A stretch of DNA of 64,000 bases from Paenibacillus spiritus (GCF_008710135.1 NZ_VYKK01000017.1:1-64000), one strand, 5' to 3'. Positions 9,083-19,560 are shown, numbered from the stretch's first letter. Notes: generated from the sequence alone by a model not told the origin. Translations and numbers: made by a program.

Positions 9083-9201
9083 TTTACCATAATAAAGCGA
9101 TTGTCCGGAGTGAGTGGTGCGGTAAAGCGGATATTCCGGCAAGTGAACAACGAACCAACGGCCCGAAGGCCGATTCGCATATGGATGAGGTGAATCCCGA
9201 C

Positions 9202-10416
9202 ATGTCGAAACCGAAAGGCTTCGAGAAGCCGGTCGGCGTACGCGATTATTTGCCCCGCGCCGTCGGCAAGCTGCGCAAGATCGAGAATGATGTGCTGCAA
9301 TGCATGAGCCTCTGGGGCTACCGTCAGATCATGACGCCCACGCTGGAGTATTACGATACGGTCGGAGTGGCCAGCTCCACTTCCGATCAGAAGCTGTATA
9401 AACTGCTGAACAACCGCGGCCAGGCGCTGGTGCTGCGTTCGGAGATGACGGCGCCGGTGGCCCGGGTGGTCTCTTCGCTGCTCCGGGACGAGCCGCTTCC
9501 GCTGCGGCTGTCGTATCACGCCAATGTGTTCCGCGCCATTGAAGAAGAAGCCGGCCGCGAGGCGGAATTCTACCAGACCGGCGTGGAGCTGGTCGGGGAC
9601 GACTCGGCGGAGGCGGACGCCGAGGTCGTGGCTTTGGCCATCGCTTCGCTTCAGGCGGCGGGGGTACGGTCTTTTCGCATTGCGATGGGCCATGTCGGCT
9701 TCCTGAACGGTCTGTTCCAGGAGACGCTGCCCGGACAGCCGCAGGCGCAGGAAGAGCTGAAGAGCCATCTGCTGGGCCGCGACTATGTGGCCTTCCGCGA
9801 GACGTTGGAGCGGCTCGCGCTGCCGGGCAATCTGAAGGAAGAGATGGAGGGCCTGCTCCGGCTGCGGGGCGGCAAGGAGATCTGCGGCCAGGCGCTGTCG
9901 CTGAGCGGCGACCCGCTCGCCCGGGAATCGATCCTGCATTTGTGCCGGGTATGGGAAGTGCTGGAGGCCTACGGCGTCTCTGAGCATGTGCTGATCGATC
10001 TGACGATGATCGGGGACTTCAGCTATTACACCGGCATGACCTTTGAGGGCTATGCTTCGGACCTCGGATTCCCGGTATGCAGCGGGGGCCGATATGACAA
10101 TCTGCTGAAGCAGTTCGGCCGGGATGTGCCGTCCACCGGCTTCTCGCTCAAGACGAACCGGATTCTGGACGGCGTGCCGGAGGAGGCCGCGGCGGATACC
10201 GCGCTGCCGGTGCTGGTTCGGTACGAGGCGTCCCGGCGGCGGGAAGCGCTGGAGGCGGCAGCCCGGCTGCGGGCGGAGGGCAGAAAGGTCATCACGCGGC
10301 TTGTTGCGGCGGCCCGCGAAGGGAGTTCAGCGGCGGCTAGCGAGGCGGCAGCTCCGGCAGAGGAATACGCCGAGGTCGTGACCTATGCCGCTCCCGCTGC
10401 GAACAGAGCGGAATAG
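9202..10416 (+). CDS. hisZ: ATP phosphoribosyltransferase regulatory subunit HisZ
   Basis: A catalytically dead paralogue of histidyl-tRNA synthetase that binds the short HisG and confers histidine feedback control. The class II synthetase core is visible: motif-2-like [14 protein letters not shown] and [20 protein letters not shown], then [20 protein letters not shown] start at ATG 9202 ([18 protein letters not shown]) because GAGGTG lies 9 bases upstream; an in-frame ATG at 9181 has no RBS. This gives 404 residues. The last 30 residues are Ala/Glu rich. First gene of the his operon. Confidence 0.93.
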   Translation: MSKPKGFEKPVGVRDYLPRAVGKLRKIENDVLQCMSLWGYRQIMTPTLEYYDTVGVASSTSDQKLYKLLNNRGQALVLRSEMTAPVARVVSSLLRDEPLPLRLSYHANVFRAIEEEAGREAEFYQTGVELVGDDSAEADAEVVALAIASLQAAGVRSFRIAMGHVGFLNGLFQETLPGQPQAQEELKSHLLGRDYVAFRETLERLALPGNLKEEMEGLLRLRGGKEICGQALSLSGDPLARESILHLCRVWEVLEAYGVSEHVLIDLTMIGDFSYYTGMTFEGYASDLGFPVCSGGRYDNLLKQFGRDVPSTGFSLKTNRILDGVPEEAAADTALPVLVRYEASRRREALEAAARLRAEGRKVITRLVAAAREGSSAAASEAAAPAEEYAEVVTYAAPAANRAE

Positions 10417-10438
10417 AAGACACAGGGAGGCGGCGGAA

Positions 10439-11074
10439 GTGGCACAGGTATTGAAGGTAGCGATGCCCAAGGGGCGGATTTACGATAAAGCGGCGGCGCT
10501 CTTCCGGGCGGCGGGACTGCCGGTTCCGGAAGATGCCGAAGCGACCCGCAAGCTGGTGATTCCGGTACCGGAGGCGGGGATGGAATTTATTCTGGCCAAG
10601 CCGGTCGATGTGCCGACCTATGTGGAATACGGCGTGACGGATATTGGCATCGTCGGCAAAGATGTATTGCTGGAGGAAGACCGGGACGTCTACGAGCTGC
10701 TCGACCTCGGCATCGCGCGGTGCCGGATGTCCATCATCGGCCTGCCCGACTGGAAGCCGGGCATTCAGCAGCGGGTGGCGACGAAGTATCCGAATGTAGC
10801 CTCGCGGTATTTCCGCGAGCAAGGCCAGCAGGTCGAGGTCATCAAGCTCAACGGTTCCATCGAGCTGGCCCCGCTGATCGGGCTGGCTGACCGGATTGTG
10901 GATATGGTGGAGACGGGACAGACGCTGCGCGAGAACGGGCTGGTGGAGCTTCAGAGCATCTTCGGCATTACGAGCCGGCTTGTGGCGAACCGGGTCAGCT
11001 ACCGGATGAAGAATGCGGAGATTCAGCAGCTGTGCGACCGGCTGGAGCCCGTCATCCGGGCTGCGCAGCGGTAA
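10439..11074 (+). CDS. hisG: ATP phosphoribosyltransferase, short form
   Basis: First step of histidine synthesis: ATP plus PRPP to phosphoribosyl-ATP. 211 residues, the short form lacking the C-terminal regulatory domain, which fits with hisZ upstream. Visible motifs are [14 protein letters not shown] at the N-terminus, [10 protein letters not shown], and the PRPP-binding segment [16 protein letters not shown] (about 143-158). GTG 10439 is preceded by GGGAGG at 8 bases; the longer in-frame reading from 10385 overlaps hisZ and has no RBS. Confidence 0.95.
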   Translation: MAQVLKVAMPKGRIYDKAAALFRAAGLPVPEDAEATRKLVIPVPEAGMEFILAKPVDVPTYVEYGVTDIGIVGKDVLLEEDRDVYELLDLGIARCRMSIIGLPDWKPGIQQRVATKYPNVASRYFREQGQQVEVIKLNGSIELAPLIGLADRIVDMVETGQTLRENGLVELQSIFGITSRLVANRVSYRMKNAEIQQLCDRLEPVIRAAQR

Positions 11075-11110
11075 GTACGGGAGAGCGGGAGCAGAAGGGG
11101 GAAGCGGGCA

Positions 11111-12418
11111 GTGAAGATAGTAACGGCAAGCGAGTTTGAACTGCGGCGGGATGTGGATTACGGCACACCGGAGCAGAATGCTGCGGTCCGGGAAATTGTG
11201 GCCGGGGTCAAAAAGGAAGGGGACGCCGCGCTGTTCCGCTATACGGAGCGGTTCGACGGCGTCCGGCTGGATGCCGGAGGCATCCGGGTAACGGAGGTGG
11301 AGCTGAAGGCGGCGTATGAAGAGGTGGAGCCTTCATTCGTGAAGGCAATCCGGGGAGCGGCGGACAACATCCGCACTTTCCATGCCCGGCAGAAGCGCAA
11401 CTCCTGGATGGATCTGCAGCCGGACGGCAGCGTCCTGGGCCAGATCATCCGGCCGCTTCAGCGGGTCGGAGTCTATGTTCCCGGCGGGAAGGCTGCCTAT
11501 CCTTCCTCGGTGCTGATGAATGTCATCCCGGCCCAGATCGCCGGGGTTCCGGAGATCGTCATGGTAACCCCGCCCGCGACCGGCGGCAGAGAAGGCATTG
11601 ATCCGTATATTCTCGTGGCGGCCGCGGAAGCGGGTGTAAGCGAGATCTACCGGATCGGCGGCGCGCAGGCGATAGCCGCACTGGCCTACGGCACGGAGTT
11701 GGTCCCTCCGGTCGATAAGATCTGCGGGCCCGGCAACATCTATGTCGCGCTGGCCAAGCGCGAGGTGTACGGGGCCGTCGATATCGACAGCATCGCCGGG
11801 CCGAGTGAAATTGTGGTGCTGGCGGATGATACCGCCGAGCCGGCCTACGTCGCCGCGGACCTTTTGTCGCAGGCGGAGCACGACGAGATGGCCTCGGCCC
11901 TTCTCGTCACCCCGTCCCAGCGGCTGGCGGACCAGGTCGCCGCCGAAGTGGAGCGGCAGCTTGCCGCGCTGCCGCGCGAACCGATCGCCCGCGCCTCGGT
12001 GGAGGCGTACGGGGCGATCATTGTGACCGGGTCCCTGGAGGAAGGGATTGCGGTGGTGAACCGGCTGGCGCCGGAGCACCTCGAAATCGTGACGCGGGAC
12101 CCGATGGGCCTGACCGGCGCGATCCGGAACGCCGGCGCGATCTTCCTCGGCCCGTACAGTTCGGAGCCGGTGGGCGACTATTGGGCCGGGCCGAATCATA
12201 TTATTCCGACGAACGGGACGGCGCGGTTCTCGTCGCCGGTGGACGTCGATGATTTTATCAAGAAATCAAGCCTGATCTACTACAGCCGGGAGGCGCTTCT
12301 GCAGAACGGCGCTGCCATCATGGAGCTGGCGCGCCGGGAAGGGCTGGAGGGCCACGCGCGGGCGATAGAAATCCGGCTGGAGCGCGAAGCGAAAGGGGAA
12401 ACGAGCCATGGAGAATAA
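11111..12418 (+). CDS. hisD: Histidinol dehydrogenase
   Basis: 435 residues. It performs the last two oxidations from L-histidinol to histidine with NAD and zinc. Recognisable segments: [31 protein letters not shown], the signature [15 protein letters not shown], the zinc ligands in [12 protein letters not shown], and APEHLEI near the C-terminus. GTG start after GGGGGAAG. The 3' end overlaps hisB by 11 bp, implying coupling. Confidence 0.97.
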   Translation: MKIVTASEFELRRDVDYGTPEQNAAVREIVAGVKKEGDAALFRYTERFDGVRLDAGGIRVTEVELKAAYEEVEPSFVKAIRGAADNIRTFHARQKRNSWMDLQPDGSVLGQIIRPLQRVGVYVPGGKAAYPSSVLMNVIPAQIAGVPEIVMVTPPATGGREGIDPYILVAAAEAGVSEIYRIGGAQAIAALAYGTELVPPVDKICGPGNIYVALAKREVYGAVDIDSIAGPSEIVVLADDTAEPAYVAADLLSQAEHDEMASALLVTPSQRLADQVAAEVERQLAALPREPIARASVEAYGAIIVTGSLEEGIAVVNRLAPEHLEIVTRDPMGLTGAIRNAGAIFLGPYSSEPVGDYWAGPNHIIPTNGTARFSSPVDVDDFIKKSSLIYYSREALLQNGAAIMELARREGLEGHARAIEIRLEREAKGETSHGE

Positions 12419-13010
12419 GGAATCGAGCAGACAGGCGGCGCTGTCCCGCCGAACGAACGAGACGGATATCAAGCTGTCTCTGGCCGTAGACGGCAGCGGG
12501 CAGGCGGAGCTGAACACGGATGTGCCCTTTTTGAACCATATGCTGGACCTGTTCACGAAGCACGGACAGTTCGATCTGGACGTGACGGCCAAGGGAGACA
12601 TTGAGATCGACGATCACCACACGGTGGAGGACATCGGGATCTGTCTCGGCCAGGCGCTGCGGGAGGCGCTCGGCGACAAGGCGGGCATCAAGCGGTATGC
12701 CAGCGTGTTCGTGCCGATGGACGAGTCGCTGGCCCAGGTGGTCATCGACATCAGCAACCGGCCGCATTTCGAGTACCGGGCGCAGTATCCCTCTTCCCAG
12801 GTCGGCAGCTTCTCTACGGAGCTGGTGCAGGAGTTCCTGTGGAAATTCGCGCTGGAGGCGCGCATTACGCTCCACGTGATTGTGCATTACGGCAGCAATA
12901 CCCACCATATGATCGAGGCGGTGTTCAAGGCGCTCGGCCGGGCGCTCGACGAGGCCACGTCCATCGACCCGCGGGTCAAGGGCGTGCCTTCGACGAAGGG
13001 AGTGCTGTAA
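12408..13010 (+). CDS. hisB: Imidazoleglycerol-phosphate dehydratase
   Basis: 200 residues, single-domain HisB without a fused phosphatase. Manganese-binding histidines lie in [17 protein letters not shown] (about 42-58) and [10 protein letters not shown] (about 67-76), with the second pair in [20 protein letters not shown]. The missing histidinol-phosphatase step is supplied by hisJ at the end of the operon. It overlaps hisD and is 2 bp from hisH. Confidence 0.97.
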   Translation: MENKESSRQAALSRRTNETDIKLSLAVDGSGQAELNTDVPFLNHMLDLFTKHGQFDLDVTAKGDIEIDDHHTVEDIGICLGQALREALGDKAGIKRYASVFVPMDESLAQVVIDISNRPHFEYRAQYPSSQVGSFSTELVQEFLWKFALEARITLHVIVHYGSNTHHMIEAVFKALGRALDEATSIDPRVKGVPSTKGVL

Positions 13011-13012
13011 AT

Positions 13013-13630
13013 ATGGCGGTCGCCATCGTAGACTATGGCATCGGCAATCTGCACAGCGTCGCGAAGGCGATTGAACGGCTGGGGCAGGAAGCGCTGGTAA
13101 CCGGCGACGCTGCCGAGATTCTGGCGGCTGACCGGGTTATCCTGCCGGGCGTAGGCGCGTTCGGAGATGCGATGGCGCATCTCCGGGACACCGGGCTGGA
13201 TCAGGCGGTGCTCGAGGTAGCCGCCGAAGGGCGGCAGCCGCTGCTGGGCATCTGCCTGGGGATGCAGCTGCTGTTCACCCGGGGCGAGGAATACGGCGCC
13301 CACGAGGGCCTCGGCCTGCTGCCGGGCCGCGTGGTCCGGTTCGAGCCGCGCGAAGGCTACAAGGTGCCGCATATGGGCTGGAACCGGCTGCGGTTCCTTC
13401 AGCCGGAGCACCCGCTGCTGGCGGGGCTGGACGAAGGGCATGTGTACTTCGTCCATTCCTATCATGCCCTGGCGGAAGAGCCGGGAGATGTGCTGGCGGT
13501 GTCGGATTACGGACACCCGGTAACGGCAGTCGTCGGGCGCGGGAGCGTGATGGGCATGCAGTTCCACCCGGAGAAGAGCGGGGAGCCGGGGAGACGGCTG
13601 CTGGAGAACTTTATGAAGCTGGAGCTGTAG
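13013..13630 (+). CDS. hisH: Imidazole glycerol phosphate synthase, glutaminase HisH
   Basis: 205 residues, class I glutamine amidotransferase that feeds ammonia to HisF. The nucleophile is in GICLGMQLL (Cys about 81); His and Glu of the triad are in GMQFHPEKSG. The N-terminus MAVAIVDYGIGNLHSV fixes the start at ATG 13013, two bases after the hisB stop; an upstream in-frame extension into hisB is spurious. hisF is two genes downstream. Confidence 0.96.
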   Translation: MAVAIVDYGIGNLHSVAKAIERLGQEALVTGDAAEILAADRVILPGVGAFGDAMAHLRDTGLDQAVLEVAAEGRQPLLGICLGMQLLFTRGEEYGAHEGLGLLPGRVVRFEPREGYKVPHMGWNRLRFLQPEHPLLAGLDEGHVYFVHSYHALAEEPGDVLAVSDYGHPVTAVVGRGSVMGMQFHPEKSGEPGRRLLENFMKLEL

Positions 13631-13701
13631 CGAAAGAAGGCGGCGGAACCGATTGGGGCCGGCCGCGCGGGGAACCAATACAGGGAAGCGGGGGAACGGC
13701 C

Positions 13702-14442
13702 ATGTCATCATTCATCGTATATCCGGCCATCGATATTCTGGGGGGCAAATGCGTCCGGTTGAAGCAGGGGGACTATAATCAGGAGACGATCTACCACGAG
13801 AATCCGCTGGAGGCGGCCAAAGCCTGGGAGGCGCAGGGAGCGAAGTACATTCACCTGGTTGATCTCGACGGGGCAAAGGCGGGTCATCCGATCAACGATG
13901 CCGTCATCGGGGCCATTGCTTCGGTCGTGAATGTGCCGGTGCAGGTCGGAGGCGGGCTCCGCTCGCTGGCCGATGTGGAGCGCCTGTTCGCGGTCGGCGT
14001 CAGCCGGGTCATTATCGGCACGGCGGCGATTGAGGATACGGCCTTCACGGAAGCGGTGCTCGCGAAATACGGCGACCGGGTCGCCATCGGTATCGACGCC
14101 AAGGACGGCTACGTGGCGACGCGGGGCTGGCTGAATCTCTCCGAGGTGCGGGCCGAGGATCTGGCGAAGTCGCTGGCGGTCAAGGGAGCCGAGACATTCA
14201 TCTATACGGACATTTCCCGGGACGGCATGCTCCAGGGGCCGAATGTGGAAGGAATTCTGTCGATGGCGAAGGCCAGCGGGAAGACGGTGATTGCTTCGGG
14301 CGGGGTCAGCGCGCTGGACGATCTGCTGCGGCTGAGCGCCCACAGGGATGCGGGAGTCGGCGGGGCCATTGTCGGCAAGGCGATCTATACGGGCGCAATC
14401 TCGCTGCCGGAGGCGCTTGGAGCGCTGGAGCCCCGGGCTTAG
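13702..14442 (+). CDS. hisA: ProFAR isomerase HisA
   Basis: 246-residue (beta/alpha)8 barrel that opens the ring of ProFAR to PRFAR. It begins YPAIDILGGKCVRLKQGDY with the catalytic Asp; the second phosphate site is VIASGGVSALDD near the C-terminus. It shares barrel ancestry with hisF just downstream. A gap of 71 bp separates it from hisH without a visible terminator. Confidence 0.96.
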   Translation: MSSFIVYPAIDILGGKCVRLKQGDYNQETIYHENPLEAAKAWEAQGAKYIHLVDLDGAKAGHPINDAVIGAIASVVNVPVQVGGGLRSLADVERLFAVGVSRVIIGTAAIEDTAFTEAVLAKYGDRVAIGIDAKDGYVATRGWLNLSEVRAEDLAKSLAVKGAETFIYTDISRDGMLQGPNVEGILSMAKASGKTVIASGGVSALDDLLRLSAHRDAGVGGAIVGKAIYTGAISLPEALGALEPRA

Positions 14443-14505
14443 GCGAAGGCACAGTGAGCTGGGCAGAGAGCAGAATAGAGAGAAGAGGAAGAGAGGAGGG
14501 ACCCC

Positions 14506-15264
14506 ATGCTGGCAAAACGGATCATTCCCTGCCTGGATGTGAAGGACGGGCGGGTCGTCAAGGGCGTGAATTTTGTGAATCTGCGGGATGCCGGCGACCC
14601 GGTGGAGCTGGCGGCGCTGTATGACCGCGAAGGCGCCGACGAGCTGGTGTTCCTGGATATATCCGCCTCGGTGGAGGGGCGGGCGACAATGATCGAGGTC
14701 GTGCGGCGGACGGCCGGAGAGATCTCGATCCCGTTCACGGTCGGCGGCGGCATCTCGTCGCCGGAACATATGAAGGCGATTCTGCGGGCCGGCGCCGACA
14801 AGATCGGGATCAACACGGCGGCGGTGACGAACCCGGCGCTGATCGCGGAAGGCGCGCAGCGTTTCGGCTCCCAGTGCATCGTGCTGGCCCTGGACGCCCG
14901 GTTCAATCCCGAGTGGGGCGAGTGGGAGGTGTACACCCACGGCGGACGCAAGCCGTCGGGTCTGCGGGCGTTAGCGTGGGCCAGGGAAGCCGAAAGGCTG
15001 GGAGCCGGCGAGATTCTGCTGACCAGCATGGATGCCGACGGAACGAAGGACGGCTTCGATCTGAAGCTGACGGCGGCCGTTGCGGACGCGGTCGATATTC
15101 CGGTCATTGCCTCCGGCGGAGCGGGCCGGGAGGAGCATTTTTACGAAGTCTTCACGCAAGGGAAGGCCGACGCGGGGCTTGCGGCGACCATCTTTCATTA
15201 TAAGGAAATTGCGATCGGCAAGCTGAAGGCCGACCTGAAGAACAGAGGAGTGGAGATTCGATGA
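14506..15264 (+). CDS. hisF: Imidazole glycerol phosphate synthase, cyclase HisF
   Basis: 252-residue (beta/alpha)8 barrel forming imidazole glycerol phosphate and AICAR with HisH. Catalytic Asp in [15 protein letters not shown], phosphate loops FTVGGGISS and [12 protein letters not shown], and the second Asp in [20 protein letters not shown] precedes ATG 14506. The stop overlaps the hisI start (ATGA). Confidence 0.97.
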   Translation: MLAKRIIPCLDVKDGRVVKGVNFVNLRDAGDPVELAALYDREGADELVFLDISASVEGRATMIEVVRRTAGEISIPFTVGGGISSPEHMKAILRAGADKIGINTAAVTNPALIAEGAQRFGSQCIVLALDARFNPEWGEWEVYTHGGRKPSGLRALAWAREAERLGAGEILLTSMDADGTKDGFDLKLTAAVADAVDIPVIASGGAGREEHFYEVFTQGKADAGLAATIFHYKEIAIGKLKADLKNRGVEIR

Positions 15265-16034
15265 GCGACGGACGACAGGAAATCGGCAGCCAGACTTACG
15301 GGGCGCCGGGAATCCGCTGGAACGGGGACGGGCTGGTTCCGGCCATCGTGCAGGATACCGATACGCGCGAGGTACTGATGCTCGCCTATATGAACGAACA
15401 ATCGCTTCAACTGACGCTGGAGAGCGGAGAGACCTGGTTCTGGAGCCGCTCCCGCAGCGAGCTCTGGCATAAAGGGGCCACCTCCGGCAATACGCAGCGG
15501 GTGGACCGGGTCCTGTACGACTGTGACGGCGATACGCTGCTCGTGCTGGTGCGTGCGGACGGACCGGCCTGCCATACCGGGGAGAGAACCTGCTTCTTCC
15601 GGGAACTGCCTCCGGCAGAAGAACGGCAGGACAAGCAGCAGGGCGAGACGCCCTCGCTGGGCGGGCTTGTCCCTTCGGCTGCGGATGGGACGAATGCGGC
15701 GAGCACGGCGCAGGCGGCTTCCTCGGAAGGCGCGGGACGTTTTGCCGTGCTGGCGGAGCTGGAGCGGGTCATTGCCGAACGGGAGACGGCGCGGCCGGAA
15801 GGCGCGTACACGACGTATTTGTTCGACAAGGGCGTGGACAAGATTCTGAAGAAGGTCGGCGAAGAGGCTTCGGAGACGATTATCGCCGCGAAGAACAAGG
15901 ATAATGCCGAGCTTCGGCTGGAGGTCAGCGACTTGATCTACCATCTCTTGGTCCTGCTGCAGGAGCGCAAGCTGCCGCTTGATGAGATTATGGCGGAGCT
16001 GAGCGCCCGGCACGAGCGTCCGCGCCGCGATTAG
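15261..16034 (+). CDS. hisI: Bifunctional PRA-cyclohydrolase/PRA-PP pyrophosphatase
   Basis: Steps 2 and 3 of histidine synthesis in one chain (HisIE). N-terminal cyclohydrolase with zinc residues in [11 protein letters not shown] and [11 protein letters not shown]-terminal MazG-like phosphohydrolase with [12 protein letters not shown]. At 257 residues it is some 45 longer than usual; the extra length is an Ala/Ser/Gly-rich linker between the domains (about residues 118-155). ATG 15261 overlaps hisF by 4 bp. Confidence 0.95.
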   Translation: MSDGRQEIGSQTYGAPGIRWNGDGLVPAIVQDTDTREVLMLAYMNEQSLQLTLESGETWFWSRSRSELWHKGATSGNTQRVDRVLYDCDGDTLLVLVRADGPACHTGERTCFFRELPPAEERQDKQQGETPSLGGLVPSAADGTNAASTAQAASSEGAGRFAVLAELERVIAERETARPEGAYTTYLFDKGVDKILKKVGEEASETIIAAKNKDNAELRLEVSDLIYHLLVLLQERKLPLDEIMAELSARHERPRRD

Positions 16035-16049
16035 AAGGAGGCTTGAACC

Positions 16050-16877
16050 ATGGCCGTGTTGATCGATTATCATACCCATCATGAGCGCTGCGGACACGCC
16101 TCAGGCAAGCTGGAGGATTATGTGCGACGGGCGATTGGGCTCGGTTACAGCCAGCTTGGGCTGTCCGACCATCTGCCGCTTCTTCACGTCGACCCCGACC
16201 GCTATTATCCGGAGATGGCGATGCCGCTGTCCGAGCTGCCGCGCTATGTGGAGGAGTGCCTCGAGCTGCGGGAGAAGTACCGGGGAAGCATCGAAATCCG
16301 GGTCGGTCTGGAAGCCGATTATATCGAAGGCTATGAAGAGGAGATTGCGCGGGTGCTGGAGCCGTATCCGTGGGATTATCTGATCGGCTCGGTCCATTTT
16401 CTGGGAGAATGGGACATCACGGATTTCCGGCAGACGGCGGGCTGGGAAGGCCGCGATCCGCTGGAGGTCTATCGGGCCTATTACCGGGCGGTGAAGCGTT
16501 CGGCGGCAACGGGGATGTATGATATCATTGGACATATGGATGTCGTCAAAAGATTCGGCTTCGGCCCGGACACGGAAGAGGGCCGCGCCGAAGCCCGGGA
16601 GCTGGCGCTGGATGCGCTGCGGGGCATCGCCGCTTCCGGCGCCGCCATGGAGCTGAACGCTTCGGGCCTCACGAAGCCCTGCAAGGAGATGTTCCCCGCG
16701 CCGTATCTGCTGCGGGAGGCGCGGGCGCTCGGCATACCGCTGACGCTGGGCTCGGATGCGCATGATCCGGCCAAGCTCGGCGAAGGCCTGGACGCCGCCC
16801 GGGCGCAGCTCCGGGAGATCGGCTTCACGGAGCTGGCGGTATTCGAGGGACGGCGCCGGTCGGCGGTCCCGCTGTAG
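16050..16877 (+). CDS. hisJ: Histidinol-phosphatase, PHP family
   Basis: 275 residues. The PHP metal-binding motif is at the N-terminus (DYHTHHERCGHA, about 6-17); further ligands are in GLSDHLP, GLEADYI, GSVHFLGEWD, GHMDVVKRFG and GSDAHDP. It fits the HisJ/HisK type phosphatase that acts where HisB has no phosphatase domain, and its position 15 bp behind hisI supports this. RBS GAAGGAGG. Confidence 0.92.
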   Translation: MAVLIDYHTHHERCGHASGKLEDYVRRAIGLGYSQLGLSDHLPLLHVDPDRYYPEMAMPLSELPRYVEECLELREKYRGSIEIRVGLEADYIEGYEEEIARVLEPYPWDYLIGSVHFLGEWDITDFRQTAGWEGRDPLEVYRAYYRAVKRSAATGMYDIIGHMDVVKRFGFGPDTEEGRAEARELALDALRGIAASGAAMELNASGLTKPCKEMFPAPYLLREARALGIPLTLGSDAHDPAKLGEGLDAARAQLREIGFTELAVFEGRRRSAVPL

Positions 16878-16932
16878 GTTCCCGGCGGAGCCGGTTCAAG
16901 TATCGGTATTTTCAAAAAAGGGAGGACCCATG

Positions 16933-17892
16933 ATGGCGGATTTCCAGCAGCCTCATCTGCGCATTTTCTCCGGCTCATCCAACCCGAAGCTGGCTGCGGA
17001 CATTGCCCAGCGCCTCGGGGTAGAGCTCGGGCCGATCAAGCTTACCCGGTTTCTCAGCGGGGAGATCTATGTCCACTACGAGGAGAGCATTCGCAACTGC
17101 GATGTTTTCCTAGTGCAGTCGCTGTCGCATCCGATCAACGAGCTGTTCGTCGAGCTGCTTGTAATGATCGATGCCGCCAAGCGCGCCTCGGCGCGGACGA
17201 TCAACATTATTGTGCCGTACTACGGCTACGCCCGCCAGGAGCGGAAATCGGCTCCGCGGGAGCCGATCTCGGCCAAGATGGTCGCGGATGTGCTGACGAC
17301 CGCCGGAGCGACGCGCGTGCTGACGATTGATCTGCACGCCGCGGCGATTCAAGGGTTCTTCAATATTCCGGTCGACCATCTGACCGCGCTTGATCTCATC
17401 AGCGGTTATCTGAAGACGAAGGGGCTGCGGGATGTGGTCGTCGTCTCTCCCGATGCGGGGCGGGCCTCGATGGCGGAGAAGCTGGCCAGCCGGCTGGATT
17501 CGCCGTTCGCCATTATGATCAAGAAGCGCCCGGCTCACAATGAATCGGTCATCACGCATGTCATCGGCGATGTCGAGGGACGAACGCCCGTCATTATCGA
17601 GGATCTGATCGATACCGGAACGACCATCGTGAATGTGGTCGAAGGACTGCTGGAGCGGGGCGCGAACAAGAGCATTATCTGCGCCACCCACGGACTCTTC
17701 TCCGGGCAAGCGCTGGAGAAGCTGAGCCATCCGGGCATCGAGGAGGTTGTCGTCACCGACTCGATTGCGTTGCCGGAGACGCACCCGGACACCTTCAAGG
17801 TGCTGTCCGTAGCGACGATTCTCGCCCGGGCGACCCGGATTATCATGGAAGGCGGATCCATCGACAAGCTTCGGGAGGACGCGGGCATCTAG
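16933..17892 (+). CDS. prs: Ribose-phosphate pyrophosphokinase
   Basis: Makes PRPP from ribose 5-phosphate and ATP, the substrate of HisG. 319 residues. ATP/Mg site in DLHAAAIQGFF, the PRPP-binding loop VIIEDLIDTGTTIVNVVEG, and PYYGYARQERKSAPREPISAK are all present. I choose ATG 16933 because GGGAGG is 7 bases away; ATG 16930 is the alternative. It is the last gene of the his operon, 52 bp after hisJ, with a terminator overlapping its stop. Bacillales usually keep prs beside glmU, so this may be a second copy devoted to histidine synthesis. Confidence 0.95.
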   Translation: MADFQQPHLRIFSGSSNPKLAADIAQRLGVELGPIKLTRFLSGEIYVHYEESIRNCDVFLVQSLSHPINELFVELLVMIDAAKRASARTINIIVPYYGYARQERKSAPREPISAKMVADVLTTAGATRVLTIDLHAAAIQGFFNIPVDHLTALDLISGYLKTKGLRDVVVVSPDAGRASMAEKLASRLDSPFAIMIKKRPAHNESVITHVIGDVEGRTPVIIEDLIDTGTTIVNVVEGLLERGANKSIICATHGLFSGQALEKLSHPGIEEVVVTDSIALPETHPDTFKVLSVATILARATRIIMEGGSIDKLREDAGI

Positions 17893-17907
17893 AGCCCGCG
17901 TTTTTTT
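17879..17907 (+). terminator. Terminator of the his-prs operon
   Basis: The stem ACGCGGGC/GCCCGCGT with loop ATCTAGA contains the prs stop codon in its loop and is followed by seven T. Confidence 0.92.
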
Positions 17908-18021
17908 GCGGCCGTCCCGCCAGATGTGCTGTCTTCCCGCTTAACTGAGCCTCTTGCCTTTCCGCCCGCTTCCCCATGTTGATCTTCAAGCCCTACTTGC
18001 CGGGAACTGGCCGTGCATTTA

Positions 18022-18030
18022 TGATATACT
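18022..18030 (+). promoter_or_regulatory. Extended -10 promoter upstream of TPR gene
   Basis: TGATATACT matches an extended -10 (TGnTATAAT). No good -35 box lies at 17 bp. It is 84 bp upstream of the TPR gene. Confidence 0.4.
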
Positions 18031-18113
18031 GTTGGATGACGGTCGCCCCATGACAAGGATGGAGAAGGCGGCCCAGGCAAGAAGGGAAGCAGATAAGGAG
18101 GTGCTTTGCTTCC

Positions 18114-19460
18114 ATGATCGAACAGACATCAGAGCGGGGCGGAGAGAGCGGGAAGCTGCTGTCCGTTACGCTGGATGCGCATTTTTTCTTTGAACGGGCG
18201 GTTCGTTCGCTCGACAAGCTGCAATACGACAAAGCGCTGAGAAATTTCCGCAAAGCGGTTGAATACGAGCCGGAGAACCCGGTCAATCATTGCAATATGG
18301 CCGGTATCCTGTCGGAAATGGGCGATTATCAGGCCTCGAACGAGGTGCTGGCCCATGTGCTGGAAGCCATTGATCCGGCGATGACGGAATGCCATTTCTA
18401 CATGGCGAACAACTATGCCAATATGGAGCAGTTTGAGCAGGCGGAGCGTTCGCTGATCGCTTATTTGGAAGAGGACCCGAGCGGCGAGTTCCTGGCCGAG
18501 TCCGAAGAGCTGATGGAGCTTCTGCGCCATGAGCTGGACCGTCCGGTTGCGCCGCACCGGATCAAGAGCCGGGAGGGCATGGCCGAACACGAGCAGGCCC
18601 GGACGCTGCTGGAAGAGGGGCAGTTCCCCCAAGCCGTACAGATGCTGGAGGAGATCGTCGAGAAGGTACCCGATTTCCTGGCGGCGCATAATAATCTGGC
18701 GCTTGCGCATTTCTATATGGGACGCTTCGCCAGAGCCAAGGCCAGCATCGCTCGCGTGCTGGAACTGGAGCCGGGCAATCTGCATGCGCTGTGCAATCTG
18801 GCGATATTTCTGCAATACGAGGGTAAAAGAGAAGAGACGGAGTCGCTTCTTTGCCGTCTGGAGAACATGCTGCCGTTTCATGAAGAGCATGTCTTCAAGC
18901 TGGCGACGACGATGGGCATTCTCGGCCGGCACCGGGCCGCTTACGGGCATTTCCGCCGCCTCCTGAAGAACGGCGAGGCCGGCGCAGATGCCGTGCTGCT
19001 GCATTACTGCGCGGCCGCAGCCTGCAACAGCGGTCTGTACGCCGAAGCGGAGCGCCGCTGGCGGCAGGCCGGCAAGGCCGACCCGGATTCGGCGGTACCC
19101 GGCTTCTATCTCGCCCAGCTCGGGCGGTCGGCCGCCGCGGGCGAACCGCTGCCGCCGGTCAGCTACAACTACCAGCTTCCTTTCCAGGAACAGCTCAAGC
19201 AGTGGAAGGACCGCTCGGGCAGCTTCGCGGAGCAGGCCCGCAGCAACCCGCTGCTGCGCTCCTCCTTCTTCTGGGCGCTCCGCTACGGAGACACCGCCCT
19301 GAGACGGCAGGTGCTGGAGGCGCTGGACTGGATCGGCGACAACGAGCTGGCCGAAGTGCTGCGCGAGCTGGCGCAGCAGCCGCTGCCGACGCAGGGCGAA
19401 GAAGTGGAAGAAGCGGCGCTGAGCCGGCTGCATCATCTGATCGGCATGGAGCCTTCCTAA
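18114..19460 (+). CDS. Tetratricopeptide-repeat protein (YvcD-like)
   Basis: 448 residues, hydrophilic, no signal peptide. TPR-like helical pairs occupy residues 25-140 and 155-330, for example YDKALRNFRKAVEYEPENP, and a second run around NLALAHFYMGRFARAKASI. Bacillus has a TPR protein (YvcD) at this place before trxB. A protein-protein scaffold role is likely; no partner can be named. RBS AAGGAGGTG precedes ATG 18114. Confidence 0.85.
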   Translation: MIEQTSERGGESGKLLSVTLDAHFFFERAVRSLDKLQYDKALRNFRKAVEYEPENPVNHCNMAGILSEMGDYQASNEVLAHVLEAIDPAMTECHFYMANNYANMEQFEQAERSLIAYLEEDPSGEFLAESEELMELLRHELDRPVAPHRIKSREGMAEHEQARTLLEEGQFPQAVQMLEEIVEKVPDFLAAHNNLALAHFYMGRFARAKASIARVLELEPGNLHALCNLAIFLQYEGKREETESLLCRLENMLPFHEEHVFKLATTMGILGRHRAAYGHFRRLLKNGEAGADAVLLHYCAAAACNSGLYAEAERRWRQAGKADPDSAVPGFYLAQLGRSAAAGEPLPPVSYNYQLPFQEQLKQWKDRSGSFAEQARSNPLLRSSFFWALRYGDTALRRQVLEALDWIGDNELAEVLRELAQQPLPTQGEEVEEAALSRLHHLIGMEPS

Positions 19461-19560
19461 GAGGGGGGACACCCCGCCGGTCAACCTTGATCGCCTGAAG
19501 CTGATGTGCCTGTATTTGATTTTGCAGAATTCCATCCATGACGAGGAGGCCAACAAGCCT

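Noticed and set aside
8900..9201. T-box riboswitch upstream of hisZ, suggested by TGGTACC near 9048
   Set aside because: Only a partial likeness to the antiterminator core; no stem I, specifier loop or terminator could be found in about 140 leader bases.
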